A DNA stretch of 64,000 nucleotides from Halobacillus sp. Nhm2S1 (GCF_019599545.1 NZ_JAIEZV010000005.1:1-64000); one strand, 5' to 3'; positions 50,318 to 60,249 are shown, counted from the first letter of the stretch. Translations and numbers: made by a program. Notes: a model not told the origin generated them from the letters alone.

Positions 50318-51195
50318 TGAAGGGAACAAGGTTCATCTTCATATTCAATCTCAATAGTAATGTGCTCGAGTGAAATCGGGTGTAAGATTTCTTTCACCTC
50401 TTCTTTGACTTTACATATCTCTTCCTTTGTCGCTTCTGCACGCACAACGATATGAGTCGAAAAGGCATGATTTTCACCATCCATAGACCAGAGGTGGGTG
50501 TGATGTGTGGATTGAACATCCTGCAAATAATTAATTTGTTGGGAAAGATCCTCAAGGTCAACCCCGGACGGTACAGCCTCGAGGAAGAGACGCATGGTCT
50601 GTATGAGGTTTTTCACAACATTATATAAGATGAATAAGGTAATCCCGATGGATGCGATCGGATCCAAAATCGGCACATTAAAAAACAGCATAACAATACT
50701 GACGGCAAGGACGGCTACCCAGCCAAGGACATCCTCAAGCAGGTGCCAGGTCATGACCTTTTGGTTCATGGAGTCTCCGCCTTTAAGCCGGAAGACCGCT
50801 GCACCGTTAACGAGTATTCCTAAGATGGATAGAGCAATCATTCCTCCTGCGTTGGGCTGCTCAGGGTTCAAGAGGCGGGGTACGGCCTCTGTCAAAATGA
50901 AAACAGACCCGACAATCAAAACCACGCTGTTGATCAAAGCAGCTAAAAGCGAGAAACGCCGATATCCAAATGAAAAATGATCTGATTGTTCTTTACGGGA
51001 AAACTTTTGTAAAAACCAGGCGAGTCCGAGAGAAAGGGAGTCCCCAAGGTCGTGTAAAGCATCAGAAAGAATGGCCATGCTATTGGTCAGGAGTCCACCA
51101 ATCAATTCAATAATCGTAAAAAAGAGATTCAGGAAAAAAGCGGTTTTAATTTTACCAGTTGTTGAATCAATATGATGGTGGTGATGGTGTCCCAT
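50314..51195 (-). CDS. cation diffusion facilitator (CzcD-type zinc exporter)
   Basis: A 293-residue CDF protein with six membrane segments and a cytoplasmic C-terminal metal domain. The head MGHHHHHHID is a natural His-rich metal-binding tail. Transport-site residues are in LSDALHDLGDSLSLGLA (segment II) and WHLLEDVLGWVAV (segment V). It should export Zn2+ (or Co2+/Cd2+) by proton exchange. The AT-rich upstream sequence TATGATTATATGTTCATA (51219-51236) resembles ArsR/CzrA-type operators; no such regulator gene is in the window. Confidence 0.9.
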   Translation of the reverse strand: MGHHHHHHIDSTTGKIKTAFFLNLFFTIIELIGGLLTNSMAILSDALHDLGDSLSLGLAWFLQKFSRKEQSDHFSFGYRRFSLLAALINSVVLIVGSVFILTEAVPRLLNPEQPNAGGMIALSILGILVNGAAVFRLKGGDSMNQKVMTWHLLEDVLGWVAVLAVSIVMLFFNVPILDPIASIGITLFILYNVVKNLIQTMRLFLEAVPSGVDLEDLSQQINYLQDVQSTHHTHLWSMDGENHAFSTHIVVRAEATKEEICKVKEEVKEILHPISLEHITIEIEYEDEPCSLQ

Positions 51196-51326
51196 ATGCT
51201 CACCTCTTTTTCTTTATATGATTATATGTTCATATATATAACATAGGAAATATGAAGAGCATTGTCAAACCTTTTTAGTGTTACCTGATTAAGGATCCCT
51301 GTTCCCGTCCATTGAAGCTCATGAGT

Positions 51327-51353
51327 AAGTTCAGGAACATGATTCCTGAACTT
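51327..51353. repeat. perfect inverted repeat, 11-bp arms
   Basis: AAGTTCAGGAA / TTCCTGAACTT with a five-base CATGA loop, between the CDF promoter region and the end of the DUF2254 gene. There is no T run on either strand, so it is either a weak transcript end or a protein site. Confidence 0.55.
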
Positions 51354-51368
51354 TCCCCATGCATTGAT

Positions 51369-52742
51369 TTAGTTGATCGGATAGAACCTACGATAAATCG
51401 AGTAATAATCAAGCTGATTGCCTGTCACTTTAGATAATCTTTCCAGAGCCTCTAACAGGAAGGTCTTGTCCAACTGATAGATGACTTTTGTTTCAATATG
51501 GTCGATCGTATTGCATGCAAATTCCCATAGCATCTGGTGCTTAGAGCTGTCGATGGATTCGGCTACCATGGCAATGGAATCAACGAGCTCCGTAATTATC
51601 AAGTGGTTGTCGCGGGCGTAGTGCCGGATATAGCCAAATCCCCGGTAAATATAGGACTCGAAGGATTCGGAGAGAAGAACTACTCGGACCTGTTCATCGC
51701 TGTCCATCAAGTAAGGAGTGAATGTAATGTAGTCCTCTACAGTAAGCATCAACTCGGCCATCTGGTGGATGGTGTTGGTTGCGGTTTTCGGGTCATCATT
51801 TCCGAGAGATTTAATCGCAATTTCTGCGAGCTTGTGCATTCCCATTTGGATGTCCTGCAGTTCTGTTTCTTTGTAATCAATAATGATCATCTTGCAATAC
51901 TTCTCTTCATCAATGTCTGAAGACCCGGGCCCCCAGTAGCTGATCAGATTGTTGTTTTTCAAAATATAATCTCCCACTTGGGCATGAAATTGGATGATGA
52001 TGTCATCTTTTCTTGCTTCTTCAATCATCTTCCTATAATCCACAAGCTGGATGTATCCGGATTTAATGGCCCCAATCGGTTGCGCCTTGGAGCGCTTTTC
52101 TTCCATTAAGTCTCCCGGTTCTTCAGTCCGGTACTGTTCAAGGTCTTTCCTAAGGGTCTGGTTGATGATTTGCTCAGACGAGTGTTTCATAGTATCGGTG
52201 ATGTTGTGCACTTGCATCCATGTAGTTGCATGGTTGATAAAATAAATGAATGTTACAGAGGACGTAAAGGCAAGGAATATCGTGACGATCGGCACGGCTA
52301 CGAAAAATTCGTGCCGCGTGTTTCCAATAAATAAGAAGACGAGCAGCACATAGACAAAATTCCCATTGAATATCCCCAGCGCGTGCTGCGTCCTGCGGTC
52401 CGAAACAAAGTTGAGGAGCATCCGCGGAGAAAATTGACCGCTGAATGTCGTCAACACGACCAGTAAGGAGTTCAACGTGAAAGCGCTCAGTGTCAGAATA
52501 CCACCGATGAGTGTACTGACCAGCATACGGGTGATTTCTGCATTGATTCGGAAAAATTCGAATGTGTACTGCTCGATTTGGAAAACGATATCCAACAACA
52601 GGGTGACTACAACAAAGAATATGGACAATAATATATAGAAAAATGGCATGTACCATAAGGTCATTTGCATTTCGTGCTTTCTTTGCCGTTTAGACATCTT
52701 TACATATTTCTGTATAGATACAGGTAACAATTTTAAGAACAT
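51369..52742 (-). CDS. DUF2254 family membrane protein
   Basis: A 457-residue protein with four membrane segments in the first 190 residues and a long cytoplasmic part. The match to DUF2254 is visible in MLVSTLIGGILTLSAFTLNS, LVVLTTFSGQFSPRML, RRTQHALGIFNGNFVYVL and the soluble IKSGYIQLVDYRKMIEEA region. Function unknown; the family is widespread in bacteria. The ATG at 52742 has AGGGGG seven bases upstream; the frame is open farther without a site. Confidence 0.85.
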   Translation of the reverse strand: MFLKLLPVSIQKYVKMSKRQRKHEMQMTLWYMPFFYILLSIFFVVVTLLLDIVFQIEQYTFEFFRINAEITRMLVSTLIGGILTLSAFTLNSLLVVLTTFSGQFSPRMLLNFVSDRRTQHALGIFNGNFVYVLLVFLFIGNTRHEFFVAVPIVTIFLAFTSSVTFIYFINHATTWMQVHNITDTMKHSSEQIINQTLRKDLEQYRTEEPGDLMEEKRSKAQPIGAIKSGYIQLVDYRKMIEEARKDDIIIQFHAQVGDYILKNNNLISYWGPGSSDIDEEKYCKMIIIDYKETELQDIQMGMHKLAEIAIKSLGNDDPKTATNTIHQMAELMLTVEDYITFTPYLMDSDEQVRVVLLSESFESYIYRGFGYIRHYARDNHLIITELVDSIAMVAESIDSSKHQMLWEFACNTIDHIETKVIYQLDKTFLLEALERLSKVTGNQLDYYSIYRRFYPIN

Positions 52743-52966
52743 AAGAATCCCCCTTTCTTGCAAGAATTGTAATCGTAGTTTCCCCTTCGTTCGAATCAAT
52801 AAAACGAGAATAAGATATTTTTCTACAAAAACTCTCATATTACGAACAATCCATCGAATGAGATGTCATCAGGAAGTCGGGTTTTGTTCATATTGAACGG
52901 AGTCTTTGTCAGTTTAAGAATGGTGAGGTATATTGAGAAGATAATCGTTGAAAAGGGGGATTCATC

Positions 52967-53410
52967 ATGGTGTGGGTACATAAAACGTTCGCTGAACTTT
53001 CCAAAAAGGAATTGTATGAGATTTTGCAGACAAGGGTCGGGGTTTTTGTCGTTGAACAGGAATGTCCTTACCCTGAAGTCGACGGCAGAGATGAAGATTG
53101 CTTACATATATGGATGGAAGAAGAAGAGGAAATGGTGGCCTACTGCCGCATCGTCCCGCCAGAGAATGGGGAACAATACCACAGTATCGGTCGCGTGCTC
53201 GTCAAAGAAGGGCATCGAGGTTCGGGCTATGCCCGTCAGGTGATGGAACGGGCAATCAAAGTGTTGAAAGAAGAGTATAAGGTCAACCACATCTGGCTGC
53301 ACGGTCAGGAGCACTTGCGTCATTTCTATGGTTCTTTTGGATTCAAAGAGGTATCAGAGGTTTACCTTGAGGATGGAATTCCGCACGTGGATATGCTCAT
53401 GGAAATCTGA
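52967..53410 (+). CDS. GNAT family acetyltransferase, ElaA-like
   Basis: A 147-residue acetyltransferase resembling E. coli ElaA: ELYEILQTRVGVFVVEQECPY near the N terminus, AYCRIVPP, then acetyl-CoA motif IGRVLVKEGHRGSGYARQVM (about 70-89) and HGQEHLRHFYGSFGF. Acceptor unknown. AAAGGGGG precedes the ATG. Confidence 0.87.
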   Translation: MVWVHKTFAELSKKELYEILQTRVGVFVVEQECPYPEVDGRDEDCLHIWMEEEEEMVAYCRIVPPENGEQYHSIGRVLVKEGHRGSGYARQVMERAIKVLKEEYKVNHIWLHGQEHLRHFYGSFGFKEVSEVYLEDGIPHVDMLMEI

Positions 53411-53477
53411 ATCGTTTCGTTTCCTCTGTAACCGGGAATGATAGCTTTGTGAAAAGTTTCCGAATGGAGGTTTTAAA

Positions 53478-54932
53478 ATGAGTCCGCAAACATTTACTAA
53501 ACAATACATCAATGGTCAGTGGAAAAACGGTTCCAGTGAGAAATATGTAGATAACGTCAATCCTTATACACAGCAAACGATTGCTTCCATCCCTTCTGCA
53601 AATGAGGATGATTTAAACGAAGCGTATGAGGCAGCCGTAAATGCTCAGGAGTCGTGGATGACGACTCTCCCTGCTAAAAAGCAGGCGTCTTTTGACCAAC
53701 TGTTGAAAGTGGTCCAAGAGAGGAAAGATGAAATTATTGATTGGCTCGTGAAAGAAGCGGGAAGTACGCTTGTCAAAGCGGAGGTTGAATTTCAGGCGGC
53801 TGTCGGCATCATCCGGGAATCTGCCAGTTTTCCGACACGGATGAGCGGGCAGATTTTACCGTCCAACACGCCAGGAAAGGAAAACCGGGTGTATCGTTCT
53901 CCAAAAGGTGTCATCGGTGTTATCGGACCTTGGAATTTTCCTTTCCATTTAGCGATGAGATCCATCGCTCCTGCGGTGGCGACAGGGAATACGGTTGTCG
54001 TAAAGCCTGCGTCTGATGCCCCGGTCACTTCAGGTTTGTTAATCGCTGATCTGTTCGAAGAAGCCGGATTCCCTGAGGGAGTTATCAATGTGGTGGTCGG
54101 TCGAGGATCAGAAATTGGAGATGCTTTTGTGAAACACCCGGCAGCGAAACTGATTTCATTTACTGGCTCAACCGAAGTCGGAAGCCATATTGGTGAACTT
54201 GCCGGGAAGTATATTAAGGAGACAGCTCTAGAGCTTGGCGGGAACAACGCTATGATCGTCCTTGAAGATGCGGATATCGATCAAGCCGTGGAAGCGGCTG
54301 CTTTCGGAAAGTTCCTTCACCAAGGGCAGATCTGTATGTCTTTGAACAGAATCATCGTCGACGAACAGGTCCATGATTCATTCATCGAGAAATTCAAACA
54401 GAAGGTTGAAAGTCTGAAAGCCGGGGATCCTTCGGAGAGAGATACCGTCATTGGACCTCTTATCAATAAGGATGCCATTGAACGGATTCAGGAGGATGTG
54501 AAAGAAAGCGTTGGTCAGGGCGCTGAAATCCTCACCGGCGGGGAAACAGATGGAAGTGTCATGCAGCCCACTGTTTTGACGGGTGTAACGAGCGAGATGC
54601 CGATAGCGAAAAATGAAGTTTTCGGCCCAGTTGCTTCCGTAATCAAAGTTTCATCAGAACAAGAAGCGATCGAAGCGGCGAACAGCTCTCCATATGGACT
54701 AAGTGGATCTGTATTCACTCGTGATGTCCATCGTGGAGTGGAAGTAGCCAAACGTGTAGAGACGGGGATGATTCACGTGAATGATCAGTCCGTTAATGAT
54801 GAAGCACACGTCGCTTTTGGTGGTGAAAAAGAATCCGGCCTTGGACGTTTCGGTGGCCAATGGGCGTTGGATAAATTTACGACCGTCAAATGGATCGGCG
54901 TGATGAACGGTTATCGAGAGTTTCCATTTTAA
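53478..54932 (+). CDS. aldehyde dehydrogenase
   Basis: A 484-residue NAD(P)-dependent aldehyde dehydrogenase. Seen are the catalytic Cys in HQGQICMS (about residue 286), the general-base Glu in ALELGGNN (about 252), the cofactor fold ISFTGSTEVG and the N169-type Asn in GPWNFPFHLA. The pattern resembles benzaldehyde/vanillin dehydrogenases of Bacillus (YfmT type), so an aromatic aldehyde is plausible but not shown. GGAGG before the ATG. Confidence 0.9.
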   Translation: MSPQTFTKQYINGQWKNGSSEKYVDNVNPYTQQTIASIPSANEDDLNEAYEAAVNAQESWMTTLPAKKQASFDQLLKVVQERKDEIIDWLVKEAGSTLVKAEVEFQAAVGIIRESASFPTRMSGQILPSNTPGKENRVYRSPKGVIGVIGPWNFPFHLAMRSIAPAVATGNTVVVKPASDAPVTSGLLIADLFEEAGFPEGVINVVVGRGSEIGDAFVKHPAAKLISFTGSTEVGSHIGELAGKYIKETALELGGNNAMIVLEDADIDQAVEAAAFGKFLHQGQICMSLNRIIVDEQVHDSFIEKFKQKVESLKAGDPSERDTVIGPLINKDAIERIQEDVKESVGQGAEILTGGETDGSVMQPTVLTGVTSEMPIAKNEVFGPVASVIKVSSEQEAIEAANSSPYGLSGSVFTRDVHRGVEVAKRVETGMIHVNDQSVNDEAHVAFGGEKESGLGRFGGQWALDKFTTVKWIGVMNGYREFPF

Positions 54933-54943
54933 TTAAGAATAGG

Positions 54944-54984
54944 AAAAAGCAGAAGCTCAAGAAATAGAGCTTCTGCTTTTATTT
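54944..54984. terminator. bidirectional terminator
   Basis: AAAAGCAGAAGCTC / GAGCTTCTGCTTTT stem with AAGAAATA loop. Confidence 0.9.
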
Positions 54985-55151
54985 ATTAAATATTCCTGTA
55001 CTTCCCATTTCGGGCCGGATTGTATATATCCATTTAATTTCTCCGCATATTTCACAGCATCTTTTCTTTGGGGGAAAACCCTGTCTCGACGATCAATAGG
55101 GTCTTTTAAAACTTCTAATAAACGATCATCTTTCCTAATAAGTGCATACAT
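54957..55151 (-). CDS. small soluble protein, 64 residues
   Basis: Begins MYALIRKDDRLLEVLKDPID and has RKDAVKYAEKLNGYIQ in the middle, a beta-alpha pattern rich in charge. Strong ribosome site AGGAGGGG six bases before the ATG at 55151. I do not recognise the family. It is convergent with the aldehyde dehydrogenase gene and ends in the shared terminator. Confidence 0.68.
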   Translation of the reverse strand: MYALIRKDDRLLEVLKDPIDRRDRVFPQRKDAVKYAEKLNGYIQSGPKWEVQEYLINKSRSSIS

Positions 55152-55339
55152 TATGAACCCCTCCTGTATAGTCATTGTAGGATATTTGTATAAGATAATT
55201 AAAATACATTTTGAATAAGTATTCAATGGTTATTTTCATAAAAATTGTCCAACAAACAGACTTGTTTCGACAGGAAAGGATATGGATATACGGTTGCGGT
55301 GCTCATCTTGATCAAGCGAGTAGGTGTTATAGTGAAAAA

Positions 55340-55378
55340 ATAAAAAGGGCAGCACTTCCGAGTTGGAAATGCTGCCCT
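55340..55378 (-). terminator. terminator of mtnE
   Basis: Minus strand GGGCAGCA / TGCTGCCC stem with a further TTCC/GGAA part, then TTTTTATTTT. Confidence 0.85.
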
Positions 55379-55383
55379 TCATT

Positions 55384-56556
55384 TTACTTCTGCTTAAATG
55401 TTTTAAATCGTTTCACTGCATCCTGCAATGCTTCTTCCGAATTGTTCAATCCGATGCGCACATAGCCCTCTCCATACTTACCAAAGCCGATCCCAGGGGC
55501 GACAAACAATCCTGTCGCTTCCAATAGATCATCCGCAAAACCTTGAGACGTATAGCCCTCAGGTACTTGCAGCCATGCGAAGAAAGAACCTTGGCAGGGA
55601 GCGACATGATAGCCCGCTTCTTCCAGCCCACGGACGAGAAGATCACGTCTTTTTTCATAGGTTTCGGCAAGCTCTGTGACGCATTGTTGTGAGCTTAGTA
55701 AGGCGGTGGCTGATGCTTTTTGCAATCCGCCGAAAATGCTGCAGAAATAGTGGTCCTGTATGACTTCTAACGCATGAATAACGCTTGGATTGCCGACAGC
55801 AAAAGCGACCCGCCATCCGGCCATATTGTATGTCTTGGACATCGTATAAACCTCAACACCCACATTTTTCGCACCATCGAATTGCATGAAGCTGAGCGGT
55901 TTGTTCCCATCAAACCCAATGGCCCCATAGGCGAAGTCATGAACGACACAAACATCGTTTTTTTCTGCTTCTTGGATGGTTTCTTCAAAAAAGTCCGCAT
56001 CAGCCATAGCCCCTGTCGGATTGTTGGGGTAGTTTAAGAACATGAGCTTGGCTTTCTCCCAGCTCTCTTCATCAATTTCTGCATAATCAGGCAAAAAGCC
56101 ATTCTCTTCCCGGAGTGGCATCGACTTCATATCTGCGCCGACCATTTCAATGCCGGACCAGTAATCGGGGTAACCAGGATCGGGGACAAGCGCGACATCT
56201 CCTGGGTCAAGGAAACATTGGCTAAGCTCAACGAGACCTGTTTTGCTTCCGGGCATAATAGCGACTTCTGTTTCAGGGTCAATGTCCACGTCATATTCAC
56301 GCTTATAGAATTCAGCTACCGCTTCCTTCAAAAACTCATAACCGTGGAAGGGAGGATACTTGTGGAAGTCTGGATTTTCTGCCGCCTCTTGTAGGGACTG
56401 CACGATGTGGGAGGGGGTAGGTTGGTCAGGGTTTCCCTGGCCTAAGTTCAAGGTGTCATATCCACGTTTTTTGTATAGATTTAACTTATCAATCATAGTT
56501 GCGAAAAATTGGTCCGGAAGCCGCTGGATGGCTTTGGACGTTTGGAAATGCTTCAT
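55384..56556 (-). CDS. mtnE: methionine-salvage aminotransferase MtnE-like
   Basis: A 390-residue fold-type I PLP aminotransferase. DTLNLGQGNPDQPTP, HKYPPFHGYEFL, FLNYPNNPTGA, YGAIGFDGNKP and the PLP lysine in TMSKTYNMAGWR strongly resemble B. subtilis MtnE (YkrV), which transaminates ketomethylthiobutyrate to methionine with glutamine as donor. The mtnU-like omega-amidase at 59309 on the same strand supports this. ATG at 56556 after GAGGTG. Confidence 0.88.
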   Translation of the reverse strand: MKHFQTSKAIQRLPDQFFATMIDKLNLYKKRGYDTLNLGQGNPDQPTPSHIVQSLQEAAENPDFHKYPPFHGYEFLKEAVAEFYKREYDVDIDPETEVAIMPGSKTGLVELSQCFLDPGDVALVPDPGYPDYWSGIEMVGADMKSMPLREENGFLPDYAEIDEESWEKAKLMFLNYPNNPTGAMADADFFEETIQEAEKNDVCVVHDFAYGAIGFDGNKPLSFMQFDGAKNVGVEVYTMSKTYNMAGWRVAFAVGNPSVIHALEVIQDHYFCSIFGGLQKASATALLSSQQCVTELAETYEKRRDLLVRGLEEAGYHVAPCQGSFFAWLQVPEGYTSQGFADDLLEATGLFVAPGIGFGKYGEGYVRIGLNNSEEALQDAVKRFKTFKQK

Positions 56557-56692
56557 GTCCTTCACCTCGAGTGATTTTTTTGAAAAGTCGTACAAAAGGA
56601 TAATATGGTTAGTTTAACATGAGAGAAGTTTGAGTGGGAACCATATAGGCAAAGAATAAGAGAATAGAAGGCATGTAAAAGGAGTGACTCGG

Positions 56693-58021
56693 ATGGATTT
56701 CGTTATTATTGGAGGAGATGCTGCCGGGATGAGTGCAGCCATGCAAATTGTAAGGAACAGTGAAGGGCATTCCATTACTGTGTTGGAACAGGGGGGGATC
56801 ACATCTTATGGACAATGTGGCCTGCCCTATGTATTAAGTGGGGATGTCGAGTCTACAGAAGACCTCATCGCGCGCGATCCTGAAACCTTTCGTGAAAAAT
56901 ACGGCATCGATGTGCGAACCTATCACACGGTAACGGAAGTAGATTGTGATCATAAAGTTGTTTACGGAAAAGATGACCAGGGCGTGGGGTTTGAATTGTC
57001 CTATGATCGTCTGCTTGTCGCTTCCGGTGCAGCACCAGTCATGCCTCCGTGGCAAGGACGTGAGCTTGAAGGGATTTATACGCTGAAGACCATTCCTGAC
57101 ATTAAGGAGATTATTGCAGCAACTACCAAGGATAAGGAACGTGTGACCATCATCGGCGGTGGTTACATAGGGCTTGAAATGGCCGAAAGCTTTGTGTCGA
57201 TTGGAAAGAACGTACGATTGATCGACCGCGGTCCTCAGTTGGCGAAAATTTTCGATGAGGAGATGGGAGAGCTGGTCCATGAGGAAGCCGAACGAAACGG
57301 TGTGGAACTACATCTTGGAGAGTCAGTCGAAGGATTCAAAGGGGATCAACATGTACAATCGGTCATCACGGATAAAGGAGAATATGAATCAGATCTAGTC
57401 CTTGTCGCCGTAGGAGTAACACCCAATACATCCTTCATGAAAAATACGGGTGTGTACAAAGGGATGAACGATGCAATCGCCGTGAATGCTTTTATGGAGA
57501 CAAGCATATTGGATATCTTTGCTGCCGGGGATTGTGCAACCCAATATCACCGGATCAAGAAAAAGGATGACTATATTCCATTAGGCACCCATGCCAATAA
57601 ACAAGGGCAAATCGCCGGGCTGAACATGATTGATCAGAGAAGGTCGTTCCGAGGCATTGTCGGTACGTCGATCTTGAAATTCTTTGGTCTAACCCTTGCC
57701 CGGACTGGTCTTTCTGAACGGGAGGCAGAGAACGAAAAAATTCCATTCAAGAGAATCACGATTGAATCGACACATGCCGCCGGCTATTATTCCAAAGAAA
57801 ATCGGATGACATTGAAGATCATCTACCATGAACATACCGGTCAATTGCTCGGGGCTCAAATCATCGGAGGTAAAGGAGCTGACAAACGAATTGATGTCTT
57901 TGCTACGGCTCTATTTCATGAAATGTCAATCAATGAATTGGAAGACTTGGATCTCGCCTACGCGCCTCCTTATAACAGCGTGTGGGATCCCCTGCAGCAG
58001 GCTGCCCGTAAAGCAGACTGA
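56693..58021 (+). CDS. CoA-disulfide reductase / FAD-NAD(P) disulfide oxidoreductase
   Basis: A 442-residue flavoprotein of the single-cysteine pyridine nucleotide-disulfide reductase group. FAD fold DFVIIGGDAAGMSAAM, active cysteine in SYGQCGLPY (Cys42), NAD(P) fold VTIIGGGYIGLEMAE, second FAD motif DIFAAGDCA and the C-terminal dimerisation domain with YAPPYNSVWDP. It may reduce CoA disulfide (a CoA-based redox buffer) or act as NADH oxidase. It lies 66 bp upstream of the NO synthase gene on the same strand. ATG at 56693 lies eight bases after AAAGGAG. Confidence 0.86.
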   Translation: MDFVIIGGDAAGMSAAMQIVRNSEGHSITVLEQGGITSYGQCGLPYVLSGDVESTEDLIARDPETFREKYGIDVRTYHTVTEVDCDHKVVYGKDDQGVGFELSYDRLLVASGAAPVMPPWQGRELEGIYTLKTIPDIKEIIAATTKDKERVTIIGGGYIGLEMAESFVSIGKNVRLIDRGPQLAKIFDEEMGELVHEEAERNGVELHLGESVEGFKGDQHVQSVITDKGEYESDLVLVAVGVTPNTSFMKNTGVYKGMNDAIAVNAFMETSILDIFAAGDCATQYHRIKKKDDYIPLGTHANKQGQIAGLNMIDQRRSFRGIVGTSILKFFGLTLARTGLSEREAENEKIPFKRITIESTHAAGYYSKENRMTLKIIYHEHTGQLLGAQIIGGKGADKRIDVFATALFHEMSINELEDLDLAYAPPYNSVWDPLQQAARKAD

Positions 58022-58087
58022 TTCGTGTAGGAAGTTCTTCATGTATGGTAGGATAGGAATGAAGCACCATACAGGAGGATTCATGCT

Positions 58088-59179
58088 GTGAACACAGATT
58101 TATATAAGAAGGCGGAAGCATTCATTCGCCAATACCATCAGGAACAACAGCTTGCTGGGACAAATGAGAGACTTTATGAAATCGAGCAGGAGATTGGTGA
58201 AACGGGAAGCTACACGCATACCAATGATGAGCTTGAATATGGCGCCAAAGTCGCTTGGAGAAACAGCAACCGCTGCATCGGACGACTTTTTTGGAATAGC
58301 TTGAAGGTCTTTGATGCCAGGCAGGTCGATACAGAAGAGGGCATGCGAGATGCACTCCTCGACCACTTGGATTATGCCACGAATGGTGGGCGCATCCGCT
58401 CGACGATTACCATTTTCAAACCTGAAACCTCGGAAGGGCAAATGCGGGTTTGGAACCATCAGTTAATACGTTATGCCGGGTATGAAGAGGATGGAGGCGT
58501 GACAGGAGATCCAGCTTCTGTCGCGTTTACGAAGGAATGTGAGAAGCTTGGGTGGAGAGGAGAAGGTACGTCCTTTGACGTGTTACCCCTTGTCGTTCAA
58601 ATGGATGGGCGGGAACCCATGTGGTTTGACATTCCTTCAAGTAAGGTGTTGGAGGTACCGCTTCGTCATCCTGACTATCCTTGGTTTGAAAATTTAGGTG
58701 TACGCTGGTATGCCGTCCCGGTGATTTCTGATATGCGTCTTGAAATTGGCGGGGTCAATTATACAGCTGCCCCGTTCAACGGTTTTTATATGGAAACAGA
58801 AATCGGTGCCCGTAACCTCGCCGATGAATTTCGATATGATCTTCTGCCTGTTGTAGCGGAAGCCATGGATCTTGATATGAAACGAAATTCTTCTTTGTGG
58901 AAGGACCGTGCTTTGATTGAACTTAATCAGGCTGTCCTGTTTTCATATCATTCCGATGGGGTCAGCCTTGTGGATCATCATACAGCGGCTCAACAGTTCC
59001 ATCAGTTCGAGAAAAAAGAACAAGCGTGTGGACGTCAGGTGACAGGTGACTGGACATGGCTCATTCCGCCTGTTTCGCCAGCAACGACACACATCTTTCA
59101 TTCGGCCTATGAAAACCGAATGGACACACCGAACTATTTCTATCAAACTCCAGCTTATGAAAAAAATCCTTCCGATTAA
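58088..59179 (+). CDS. nos: bacterial nitric oxide synthase, oxygenase
   Basis: A 363-residue NOS oxygenase without a reductase domain. The heme-thiolate cysteine is in [13 protein letters not shown] (Cys63); the arginine-binding Glu and Trp lie in the [20 protein letters not shown] and GFYMETEIG region (about residues 178-240), and the C-terminal [15 protein letters not shown] region is typical. It makes NO from arginine using electrons from a separate flavoprotein; in Bacillus NO protects from oxidative stress and antibiotics. GTG start after AGGAGG. The stop lies inside its terminator stem. Confidence 0.95.
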   Translation: MNTDLYKKAEAFIRQYHQEQQLAGTNERLYEIEQEIGETGSYTHTNDELEYGAKVAWRNSNRCIGRLFWNSLKVFDARQVDTEEGMRDALLDHLDYATNGGRIRSTITIFKPETSEGQMRVWNHQLIRYAGYEEDGGVTGDPASVAFTKECEKLGWRGEGTSFDVLPLVVQMDGREPMWFDIPSSKVLEVPLRHPDYPWFENLGVRWYAVPVISDMRLEIGGVNYTAAPFNGFYMETEIGARNLADEFRYDLLPVVAEAMDLDMKRNSSLWKDRALIELNQAVLFSYHSDGVSLVDHHTAAQQFHQFEKKEQACGRQVTGDWTWLIPPVSPATTHIFHSAYENRMDTPNYFYQTPAYEKNPSD

Positions 59180-59206
59180 TTCGGAAGTTTCGGAAGGATT
59201 TTTCAT
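59162..59206 (+). terminator. terminator of nos
   Basis: AAATCCTTCCG / CGGAAGGATTT stem with TTTTTC after; overlaps the last codons of nos. Confidence 0.85.
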
Positions 59207-59308
59207 TGTCTTAGATGTGGGTAGTATCGGATAATTATGAAATCTATCAATGAAAGATGATCCATATCTATTCGAATATCGATCGTTCAACGATGGTCTA
59301 AGAAGAAC

Positions 59309-60091
59309 TCATTCATACAAGTCCGGACGTCGGTCTTGAAAAATAGGAATCTGCTCACGAATGGCCTCAACAGCTGTGAAGTCTACATCTGCATAAACGA
59401 TCTCTTCACCAAAACCACCTTCAGCCAACACGTTGCCCCAAGGGTCCACAACGATGGAGTGGCCTCCGAACTCATTGTTTTGATCAGAACCTACCCGGTT
59501 GCAGGCAATAACGAAGCATTGATTTTCAATCGCCCGGCTGATTAGTAGGTTGCGCCAGTGCTCGACCCGCGGTTTTGGCCATTCTGCCACGACAAACAAT
59601 CCGCGCGAACCATCCAGCATATGTGTTCTCATCCATTCAGGGAAACGGATATCATAACAAATGACCCCGGCTACAGGCACATTTCCAAGAGGGAAATTTC
59701 CTTTTTGATCCCCTGATTCTAAAAACTTTTCCTCATTCATCAAACGGAACAAATGCGCTTTTCGGTAGTTGAACAGTCGGTCACCTTCAGCATCGTAGGC
59801 AACGAAGGTATTATAAAACTTACCGTTTGCTTCTTCAGCGATGGATCCGGCTATAGTGACCTTTAGTTCTTGTGCTAAAGAAATCAAGAGCTGATGCGTC
59901 GGACCCTCAAGTGTTTCTGCTATTTCTTCAAAACGGGAAAGATCATAGCCTGTCGTCCACAACTCAGGCAACAAGATGACCTCGCTTCCTTGTGAAGCGG
60001 CTTCTTTTATTTTCTTCTGCGCATTTTTCCGGTTTTCTTCAGGATCACCGAAGGCGATGTCCATTTGAATCATTGCTATTTTTGTTGTCAT
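59309..60091 (-). CDS. mtnU: omega-amidase, nitrilase superfamily (MtnU-like)
   Basis: A 260-residue carbon-nitrogen hydrolase with the catalytic triad Glu (LLPELWTTGY), Lys (NYRKAHLF) and Cys (GVICYDIRFPEW, Cys about 146). It resembles B. subtilis MtnU (YkrU), which hydrolyses ketoglutaramate made by MtnE. In B. subtilis mtnU and mtnE are neighbours; here they are on the same strand but separated by the CoA-disulfide-reductase/nos pair. GAGGTGATAGG precedes the ATG. Confidence 0.86.
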   Translation of the reverse strand: MTTKIAMIQMDIAFGDPEENRKNAQKKIKEAASQGSEVILLPELWTTGYDLSRFEEIAETLEGPTHQLLISLAQELKVTIAGSIAEEANGKFYNTFVAYDAEGDRLFNYRKAHLFRLMNEEKFLESGDQKGNFPLGNVPVAGVICYDIRFPEWMRTHMLDGSRGLFVVAEWPKPRVEHWRNLLISRAIENQCFVIACNRVGSDQNNEFGGHSIVVDPWGNVLAEGGFGEEIVYADVDFTAVEAIREQIPIFQDRRPDLYE

Positions 60092-60249
60092 CCTATCACC
60101 TCATTTTCTTTTTAGTGTATCAAAAAATTCTGACGTTTCCCTAGCGTTTTCGAAGAGAATTCTGGATGGATCCTAAGATTTCATCTCCTGCCTTCATTCT
60201 GTGTATCGAAATAAACCACCCATGCTACAATAAACATAAACCGCTATTC

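Noticed and set aside
50314-51195. HHHHHH at the N terminus of the CDF exporter as a cloning tag
   Set aside because: The gene lies in normal chromosomal context with its own ribosome site; His-rich tails are common in CDF zinc exporters.
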